Origin: JBNKHG01 sp050290225
GTDB taxonomy: Bacteria > Pseudomonadota > Gammaproteobacteria > Pseudomonadales > Cellvibrionaceae
Reading direction: 5' to 3'
NCBI GenBank assembly: GCA_050290225.1
Contig: JBNKHG010000038.1
Span: 1 to 20,586 of the forward strand
Length of the DNA: 20,586 bases
Positions 16,436 to 20,586 of this stretch are shown here, one piece after another. The notes beneath the pieces are model-generated. The model ran no database searches, was not told the origin of the DNA, and saw nothing but the letters and a program-made list of their open reading frames with translations. The position numbers and the translations under genes are program-made. Numbering within the stretch: the first letter of the stretch is position 1; every line of letters starts with the position of its first letter.

Positions 16436-16486
16436 TTGGCAAAAAGCCAACCCTGATCTAAACTGATCAGCCAACAGTAAAAGGAG
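16436..16486 (+). promoter_or_regulatory. Promoter and ribosome binding site of the 62-aa gene
   Basis: TTGGCA (16436-16441) and TAAACT (16459-16464) are separated by 17 bases, a good sigma-70 fit. The palindrome CTGATCAG (16463-16470) overlaps the start-site region. AGGAG (16482-16486) stands six bases before the ATG at 16493. Confidence 0.5.
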
Positions 16487-16492
16487 TTTACT

Positions 16493-16681
16493 ATGACAAC
16501 CAAAGGAAAAGTCGGGCTTGAGCTGTGGAAAGTATACGACGATGCGAATAAACGCTTCCAGCGGGGCCTGGACTTGGCCAAGGCAGGCGAACAGATTGAT
16601 CTCTCTCCTCTCATTCAAGACCTAAAATCATCCGCCGACAATTTCCAGAGACATTATAACCAACTGACCAGAAAGCACTGA
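16493..16681 (+). CDS. Small hypothetical helical protein, 62 aa
   Basis: I do not recognise the family. The protein is charged and predicted by eye to be almost all helix: GLELWKVYDDANKRFQRGLD and then LSPLIQDLKSSADNFQRHYN, two amphipathic stretches split by a short linker near residues 30-38. There is no signal peptide or membrane segment. It has a good promoter and ribosome binding site, and its composition differs from the decayed DNA around it, so it is probably a working gene. It stands alone; nothing nearby suggests a partner. A small regulatory or antitoxin-like protein is possible but unproven. Confidence 0.6.
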   Translation: MTTKGKVGLELWKVYDDANKRFQRGLDLAKAGEQIDLSPLIQDLKSSADNFQRHYNQLTRKH

Positions 16682-17403
16682 TGCTGAAAGCCTTTCTTGT
16701 AGGCCAGCCAATTGACCGATGACCGCTATACTCTCGTAGCTTCGTTAATTGGAATAGGATCTACTTCGGAACTGTCTGCGTCAGGTAAACAAAAAGATCG
16801 TTGGCGGCTTTGGCATCTAGTCGAAGTTTGCAACAATAATATCGATGACGATATTGATCGTGGACGATAAAGAGGGGAATTGTTCCTAGCTGCGCCGTGT
16901 CGAAGCGGCTACGGCGCGCAGAATTTGGCTCCCCTTGGTTTTGACGCTTCATAGCATGAACTTCGAGCGTTCGTTTTGTTATCCTGAGGCGTTCGTGGGC
17001 ACTAATAGTCCACCATGAGTTACCGGCAGGTCGTTGTTGCCACATCACAATTGATGTTGTAAGACATTTCCTACAGGCATAGAAAATGTCCTACAAAAAA
17101 CCCTCAAAAGTCACTCGCCCAAAATGGTAAGGCCCGCACGAGGCAGGTGATGTTGTGCAACGATTGAATGAAAAGGTGTGTGTTTGTTGCGATCTGCGTT
17201 TTTGCAGCGGTTCGCGGAAGTGAATTGAAATCAGTCGCCTGTGGCTTTTTTAGCTAAGCATTCAAAACAATGAGCTTCAAATTTCGTAGGTAAAATCGAA
17301 GCCTATAGTTCGCGGACCACCCTATGACTGACCAATTCAAAACTGCAGAGATGCCCACAGGAAAGGCGTTGATGATATATTTTTCATCGGCCAAATTCCT
17401 TCC
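16682..17403. other. 720-base stretch without a convincing gene, with inverted repeats
   Basis: A minus-strand frame of 95 codons (16761-17048) is open but lacks a ribosome binding site and family features. The stretch carries a clean 18-bp dyad and a GC-rich hairpin nested in a wider one (16838-16934), described separately. The part from about 17090 to 17400 is AT-rich and shows nothing I can name. Confidence 0.4.
16838..16934. repeat. Dyad and nested hairpins in non-coding DNA
   Basis: AATATCG (16838-16844) and CGATATT (16849-16855) form a perfect dyad around ATGA. Next to it, GCGCCGT (16892-16898) pairs with ACGGCGC (16911-16917) across 12 bases, and an outer AGGGG near 16873 can pair with CCCCT at 16930-16934. 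Together they could fold as a structured RNA or serve as a recombination or protein site. Confidence 0.4.
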
Positions 17404-17694
17404 CTAGATAGATGCATTTAGTGAGCCCGCATCTGGACCTACTATAATATCTGTCAGCATTATCTGTGCATTCAATAAGGTGTAATCATCCGTTCTCTGC
17501 TCGCCACAAAGATCGTAGGAATAGAGATCCATTGAAGTCACACCGAGATGGAGAGCCAGGATACTGAATCGCCAGGGTTTAAAATGACAATCCACATTCT
17601 GGGTGCCCGCGTATTCCGCCCGAGAATTAACGAGAATGGATAAGACAAAGACTAATGTCGGAAGACGTTGCCGCACGCTGTTACGCACTCCCAC
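17404..17694 (-). CDS. Possible small exported protein, 96 aa
   Basis: I do not recognise this frame. It starts at GTG without a clear ribosome binding site. Residues 5-27 look like a signal peptide: basic lead VRNSVRQR, hydrophobic LPTLVFVLSILV, then NSRAEYAG. The rest has two cysteines (about 36 and 63) and ends PDAGSLNASI. It lies just past the hairpin that ends the two-gene operon upstream on the same strand. It may be chance. Confidence 0.3.
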   Translation of the reverse strand: MGVRNSVRQRLPTLVFVLSILVNSRAEYAGTQNVDCHFKPWRFSILALHLGVTSMDLYSYDLCGEQRTDDYTLLNAQIMLTDIIVGPDAGSLNASI

Positions 17695-17703
17695 ATCAAG
17701 ATA

Positions 17704-17728
17704 TCGGCCCAGTCTTGCGCCGGGCCGA
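17704..17728 (-). terminator. Hairpin after the two-gene operon
   Basis: TCGGCCC (17704-17710) and GGGCCGA (17722-17728) form a 7-bp GC-rich stem with an 11-base loop, starting nine bases after the stop of the second operon gene. No T-run follows on the minus strand, so it may only slow polymerase or protect the mRNA end. Confidence 0.35.
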
Positions 17729-17736
17729 GTTCTGCC

Positions 17737-18207
17737 TCAGTGTAGAGACTTTTTCGCTAGGTTGGCCTGACGGATATACTGGTCGACGACGGATCGCGAG
17801 ATATCCAGTTGCGCCGCCACACGGTTCAAATAGCGATCACGGTTCACGGTCCCCAGCGTGGGTAACGCACTCAGCAAAGCCTGAAGATACTCAGCGTCCC
17901 TGCGTTTTGTATGACCCTGCTCGCGATGCAATACCATCAAGCGGTCACTGATATAACCGAGCGATTCACAGAGCATCCGCAGGAGTTTCCAATAGGCTGA
18001 TTCTGCCCGGGGCGATAATTCCTGCCCTGAATCCGCTCCCTGCCCCAAGAAGTTATATAGCTCTATCACTGAGGAAACGCGATCAATCGCATCAACGCAC
18101 TCAATAAAACTAGCCTCTCTGCCAGAGAGCTCGAAGAGCGGGTGACTGGGCACTTGAGGGCGGGCCTGAGTCCGACCCTTGGATTTGTGCTTCTTTGACT
18201 GGCTCAT
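17737..18207 (-). CDS. Hypothetical protein, 156 aa, second gene of the divergent unit
   Basis: I do not recognise this protein. The first 20 residues are very basic (MSQSKKHKSKGRTQARPQ), the middle is helical, and the C-terminal part (RDRYLNRVAAQLDISRSVVDQYIRQA, about 124-149, in two blocks) looks like a helix-turn-helix or a DnaG-like helical repeat, where a similar pattern occurs. A nucleic acid-binding role is a fair guess, not more. Its ATG comes one base after the stop of the gene before it (TAAGATG), so the two are co-translated. A longer open frame upstream to 18366 overlaps that gene and is not used. Confidence 0.7.
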   Translation of the reverse strand: MSQSKKHKSKGRTQARPQVPSHPLFELSGREASFIECVDAIDRVSSVIELYNFLGQGADSGQELSPRAESAYWKLLRMLCESLGYISDRLMVLHREQGHTKRRDAEYLQALLSALPTLGTVNRDRYLNRVAAQLDISRSVVDQYIRQANLAKKSLH

Positions 18208-18208
18208 C

Positions 18209-18823
18209 TTAACCCCCGTTCCGTGGTTGGCTTTTATCACGGGCGGTTTGGATAAATGCGAGCTTGACCAACTGACGCACCCGACGCTCACGCTCGAGTA
18301 ACCAGTCCTTCCACTGGGCAAAACCCAACTGCGTGTGCTGCCAGTCCAGGGACTGACTGGTTTCATACCGATCCAACATCCCCTTTACCGTCTCGTAGAA
18401 AACGTATTGGCTCGCTGCCAGGGCATCCAATTCCTCGAAGACGGCTTTCTCGACACTGCTCAAGGCAATATTGTCGGGCACAGGGATTTCGAAGGCTTTA
18501 TCAATAGTGACCGGTTTGCACGACAATTGCTCATCACTCCCGGCATCTTTCGGCCACCACTCGGCGTTGGGTATTGTCCCCTCTTCCAACACCCAATCGG
18601 ACGGGGCATACACCCCCAGAAGAACATCCTCGCCGTGACTAGCCAGCACCACCACCTGAATGGGCGACTCGAAGGCCACATCTTCATCGCCAGGCACCGG
18701 AGCCAAAAAAATGGACTCCAGCGTTTTACGGCGAAGGACAAATAACTGATCCACATCCACAAGGGGATGGGAGGAGATGGGAAGCGCTCGGGGCGCATTT
18801 CGTTTACAATTTCGCTCGGTCAT
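18209..18823 (-). CDS. Hypothetical protein, 204 aa, first gene of the divergent unit
   Basis: I do not recognise this protein. A basic N-terminus (TERNCKRNAPR) is followed by a likely beta-rich domain (about 25-120, with SPIQVVVLASHGEDVLLGVY). A helical acidic part (about 125-165) and a basic helical C-terminus (WKDWLLERERRVRQLVKLAF, about 170-189) come next. No signal peptide or membrane segment is seen. GGAGG lies eight bases before the ATG, a strong site. It is followed after one base by the 156-aa gene. Both are transcribed away from a small XRE regulator, a layout typical of regulated accessory modules (phage, plasmid, toxin-antitoxin or defence). Confidence 0.75.
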   Translation of the reverse strand: MTERNCKRNAPRALPISSHPLVDVDQLFVLRRKTLESIFLAPVPGDEDVAFESPIQVVVLASHGEDVLLGVYAPSDWVLEEGTIPNAEWWPKDAGSDEQLSCKPVTIDKAFEIPVPDNIALSSVEKAVFEELDALAASQYVFYETVKGMLDRYETSQSLDWQHTQLGFAQWKDWLLERERRVRQLVKLAFIQTARDKSQPRNGG

Positions 18824-18858
18824 AACGGATACCTCCAGTATCGGTTGTGATTAGTCGT

Positions 18859-18889
18859 CCTTCTGATGAGGTGCGAACTCATCAGAAGG
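18859..18889 (-). promoter_or_regulatory. 12-bp-stem hairpin at the predicted 5' end of the two-gene transcript
   Basis: CCTTCTGATGAG (18859-18870) and CTCATCAGAAGG (18878-18889) are exact complements around a 7-base loop. It lies between the predicted promoter (18898-18926) and the ribosome binding site of the 204-aa gene, starting about where transcription should begin. It could protect the mRNA 5' end, act as an operator over the start site, or form a translational control element. There is no T-run, so a terminator is unlikely. Confidence 0.65.
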
Positions 18890-18897
18890 GCGCATCG

Positions 18898-18926
18898 TCT
18901 ATATGCCCTTTATCTGCCCCATTCAA
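18898..18926 (-). promoter_or_regulatory. Predicted sigma-70 promoter for the two-gene operon
   Basis: On the minus strand TTGAAT (18921-18926) and TATAGA (18898-18903) are 17 bases apart. Initiation is expected near 18891, directly at the long hairpin. Confidence 0.5.
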
Positions 18927-18991
18927 GCGGACTCACTGACGACTAACCGTCTTTCCAACCGGACATAGTCAAGGAAAGCAAATAAGGATGC

Positions 18992-19016
18992 ATATGCGTC
19001 CATATTGGACGCATAT
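18992..19016. promoter_or_regulatory. 25-bp palindromic operator between divergent genes
   Basis: ATATGCGTCCA (18992-19002) and TGGACGCATAT (19006-19016) are perfect 11-bp arms around TAT. It lies 67 bases before the XRE gene and upstream of the opposing promoter. A dyad of this quality in a divergent promoter is the expected binding site for a dimeric HTH protein, most simply the XRE protein itself. Confidence 0.65.
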
Positions 19017-19048
19017 TTAGCAATTTTCAACCCAATTACAGCAATTAA

Positions 19049-19077
19049 TTGTTTGTTTAGTGTGACTTCGGGATAAT
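19049..19077 (+). promoter_or_regulatory. Predicted promoter of the XRE gene, possibly leaderless
   Basis: TTGTTT (19049-19054) and GATAAT (19072-19077) are 17 bases apart. The ATG begins at 19084, six bases after the -10 box, where transcription would be expected to start. No ribosome binding site is present before the ATG, which agrees with a leaderless mRNA. Confidence 0.4.
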
Positions 19078-19083
19078 TGGGCC

Positions 19084-19326
19084 ATGCAACTACTAACTGG
19101 CGCTCAAATACGAATGGCTCGGGGACTGCTCCGCTGGTCAATCAAAGACCTGGCTGAGCATGCGAATATAGGCACGACCACTGTCAAAAAGCTCGAGAAA
19201 GAAGATGGTGTCGCAAGAGATGTTCGGTTACCGTTAAATGAAGCTGTCAAAGACGCCTTTATTGCGACAGGAAAATTACGGTTTGAAGGTGATAGCTGTG
19301 TATGCCTGGTTACTATCGATGAGTAG
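19084..19326 (+). CDS. Small XRE-family transcriptional regulator, 80 aa
   Basis: This protein is a single Cro/CI-type helix-turn-helix domain. LTGAQIRMARGLLRWSIKDLAEHANIGTTTVKKLEKEDG (residues 4-42, in two blocks) matches the common TGxQIRxARxLLxWS opening of many small XRE regulators. The tail (residues 45-80) is a short strand-rich extension. The start is fixed by the conserved opening; no ribosome binding site precedes it. It diverges from the two hypothetical genes and probably represses that promoter through the 25-bp palindrome. Such regulators often control phage, plasmid or toxin-antitoxin modules. Confidence 0.85.
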   Translation: MQLLTGAQIRMARGLLRWSIKDLAEHANIGTTTVKKLEKEDGVARDVRLPLNEAVKDAFIATGKLRFEGDSCVCLVTIDE

Positions 19327-19572
19327 ATAACAGCCCATTCATGACACGTTGAAGACGGGGCCAAACTTATTTGATGGCAGTCAGCAATGCCTGGAATCAA
19401 TTGCCAAGTCCAGGAAACTGAAAAATAGCCTCACTAATAGCCAACAGTAGCATCGCTAGCTTTTCCACACCCCAACAAGATAAAACTCTTTTAAAAACAA
19501 TCACTTACAAAATAAGCCGATATATCTAAGAGCCCAACCCCTTTTTGGCTCGAAACATTCTTCCAGCCTCCG

Positions 19573-19617
19573 GTTGACTACGAGTCAACTGCAAACTATA
19601 GTTGACTGTGAGTCAAC
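19573..19617 (+). promoter_or_regulatory. higBA promoter with two identical-arm operators
   Basis: TTGACT (19574-19579) and TATAGT (19597-19602), 17 bases apart, form a strong sigma-70 promoter. Two dyads with the same arms, GTTGACT and AGTCAAC around 3 bases, lie at 19573-19589 (centre ACG) and 19601-19617 (centre GTG), 28 bp apart. The first covers the -35 box, the second abuts the -10 box and the start site. This is the expected layout for autorepression by the HigA antitoxin or the HigBA complex. Confidence 0.8.
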
Positions 19618-19631
19618 AAGGAAAGTCGTGG

Positions 19632-19943
19632 ATGAACGTTATCTCCAAAAGGCCTTTTAACGAAGCCGCCAAGAGGTACCCCAATGATCGTGATCCCCTT
19701 ATGGATATGTACCGGGTGCTACAGAAGACGGATTTCCGTACTCCCGAGGAGCTGAGAGCCGTTTATCCGTCTTTGGACAATTTCAAGTACAAAGACAAGT
19801 GGTGGGTGCTAGATGTCGGTGGTAACAATTTGCGGGTATTGGCATTCATCCAGTTTGTGAATAAACGCATGTACATCAAACACATTGTCAGTCATGCCGA
19901 CTACGACAAGCTGACAGAAAAATACCGAAAGGACAGAGATTAG
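19632..19943 (+). CDS. higB: HigB-type mRNA interferase toxin
   Basis: This 103-aa protein matches the HigB toxin family (RelE-like fold; pfam HigB_toxin). The opening MNVISKRPFNEAAKRYP and the C-terminal block KWWVLDVGGNNLRVLAFIQF followed by IKHIVSHADYDKLTEKY are typical. Members cut mRNA, often in the ribosome, and stop growth when the antitoxin is lost. The ATG at 19632 is used; a TTG frame start at 19602 lies within the promoter. AAGGA lies about nine bases before the ATG. The gene precedes its antitoxin, the usual order of hig systems, with 11 bases between them. Confidence 0.92.
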   Translation: MNVISKRPFNEAAKRYPNDRDPLMDMYRVLQKTDFRTPEELRAVYPSLDNFKYKDKWWVLDVGGNNLRVLAFIQFVNKRMYIKHIVSHADYDKLTEKYRKDRD

Positions 19944-19954
19944 GAGGTATTGCT

Positions 19955-20386
19955 ATGGCACATGCAGCGCTTATCGATGCCTACAAGGCATTTATCGACA
20001 AAGCTCATCCACTGATGCATATCACCAGTGAAGAGGACTATGACCAGGCCCTGGAAACGCTGGAGGAGATTCTGGAATCCGCCAATGACACCGAGGATGA
20101 TCCGCTGAACCCGCTGATCGATATGCTGAGTCATGCCATCGAAAAGTATGAGTCACAAGACGAAGAGCTTATGGCGTTTGTAAACCAGGCAGAAGAGATG
20201 CCCGCCGATATCGCACTGCTGCGCACCTTGATGGCCCAGCATAATCTTACTGGCAGTGACTTACCTGAAATCGGCACTAAATCAATGGTCTCTAAAGTAC
20301 TGAAAGGTGAGCGAGAATTGAACCGCACCGCCATCGAAAAACTGTGCCTGCGGTTTGACTTGCAACCTGCCTGGTTTTTCGACTAG
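19955..20386 (+). CDS. higA: HigA-type antitoxin
   Basis: This 143-aa protein is a HigA-type antitoxin of the longer class that partners this HigB family. The acidic N-terminal part (about 1-75, with ETLEEILESANDTEDD) should bind the toxin. The C-terminal part (about 85-143) is a Cro/CI helix-turn-helix with LTGSDLPEIGTKSMVSKVLK and ELNRTAIEKLCLRFDLQPAWF. AGGAGG lies seven bases before the ATG, stronger than the toxin's site, which suits the need for excess antitoxin. It would bind the two dyads upstream of higB. The IS3-family fragment begins about 60 bases after its stop. Confidence 0.92.
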   Translation: MAHAALIDAYKAFIDKAHPLMHITSEEDYDQALETLEEILESANDTEDDPLNPLIDMLSHAIEKYESQDEELMAFVNQAEEMPADIALLRTLMAQHNLTGSDLPEIGTKSMVSKVLKGERELNRTAIEKLCLRFDLQPAWFFD

Positions 20387-20444
20387 CTACACGATTCAAC
20401 AAGGGGTTCTGGGGATTTCCCCTCCTAAAAAGACAAAAATCGCT

Positions 20445-20586
20445 GAAAGCCACGGCTTTATCGGCAGCATGAGCAGGAAAGGAGATTGCTGGGATAACTC
20501 CGTCGTGGAAAGCTTTTTTGGAAGCTTGAAACAAGAGCGAGTTCACTGGCGTCACTACCAAACCCGACAAGAAGCCCAACAGGATG
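20445..20586 (+). mobile_element. IS3-family transposase, C-terminal part, truncated and cut by the window edge
   Basis: The frame reads ESHGFIGSMSRKGDCWDNSV then VESFFGSLKQERVHW and RHYQTRQEAQQD to the window end. This is the highly conserved end of the rve/DDE domain of IS3-family OrfB, with the catalytic Glu in VVESFF. The intact higA gene is directly upstream, so the first roughly 150 residues of OrfB and all of OrfA are missing on this side. It is either a fragment or a copy inserted with loss of its left end; the right end lies outside the window. Confidence 0.88.

Noticed and set aside
16097..16456. Overlapping frames of 80-100 codons on both strands
   Set aside because: No ribosome binding site, no named family, and strand cannot be decided; recorded only as a coding-like stretch.
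16761..17048. 95-codon minus-strand frame
   Set aside because: It lacks a ribosome binding site and family features, and it covers the inverted-repeat cluster.
17323..17406. 27-codon plus-strand frame starting MTDQFKTAEM
   Set aside because: No ribosome binding site or promoter, and its length is within chance for this composition.
17704..17728. Integron attC site as an explanation for the hairpins in 16800-17730
   Set aside because: I looked for GTTRRRY and RYYYAAC core sites with matching inner arms and did not find a convincing pair; no integrase gene is present.
18923..19141. 72-codon minus-strand frame in the divergent promoter region
   Set aside because: It runs through the 25-bp palindrome and predicted promoters and overlaps the XRE start; a regulatory region explains the DNA better.
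1..20586. CRISPR array, tRNA or rRNA genes
   Set aside because: No regularly spaced repeats and no cloverleaf or rRNA-like sequence were seen by eye on either strand.

Overview
The window looks like chromosomal DNA of a Gram-negative bacterium, most likely a gammaproteobacterium, perhaps an environmental or marine one. This rests on gene types (AtuA-family protein, OruR-type AraC regulator, PpiC/HupE pair, HigBA) and on base composition. It is inference; no rRNA or other phylogenetic marker is present. The left two thirds (about 440-13500) are GC-rich and well kept. The right third (about 13500-20586) is lower in GC, sparse in genes and full of decayed insertion sequences.

Catabolic block, all on the minus strand (442-8139). 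In transcription order: an AtuA/DUF1446 protein, a dienelactone-hydrolase-like protein, an enoyl-CoA hydratase/isomerase-like protein, an SDR oxidoreductase, an AraC-type regulator and an acyl-CoA synthetase. Together they suggest activation of a carboxylic acid to its CoA ester followed by beta-oxidation-like steps. The substrate cannot be read from the sequence. AtuA-family proteins are known from acyclic terpene breakdown, but the carboxylase genes of the classical Atu pathway are not in this window. The hydrolase-like protein lacks the usual nucleophile Cys and the His, and the crotonase-like protein lacks one of the two usual Glu residues. A 10-bp motif, ATGTGGCCAA, occurs twice in front of the AraC gene, and nine bases of it recur in front of the synthetase gene; this is a good candidate operator.

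Next come a PpiC-type prolyl isomerase overlapping or abutting a HupE/UreJ-like membrane protein (8367-10309), then a translationally coupled MFS transporter and glutathione S-transferase pair (10630-12443) divergent from a LysR regulator (12638-13498). A perfect inverted repeat lies between the divergent genes.

The right-hand region starts directly after the LysR gene with a frameshifted, stop-riddled IS91-family transposase relic. It continues with an IS110-family C-terminal relic and a long stretch with few credible genes, among them a 62-aa protein with a good promoter and ribosome binding site. Then comes a compact unit: two unrecognised genes, one base apart, diverge from a small XRE regulator. 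The intergenic DNA holds a 25-bp palindrome and a 12-bp-stem hairpin placed at the predicted transcript start. It is followed by a HigB-HigA toxin-antitoxin operon with two identical-arm operators flanking its promoter. The window ends inside the C-terminal part of an IS3-family transposase that abuts higA. This has the look of a decaying genomic island kept in part by a toxin-antitoxin module.
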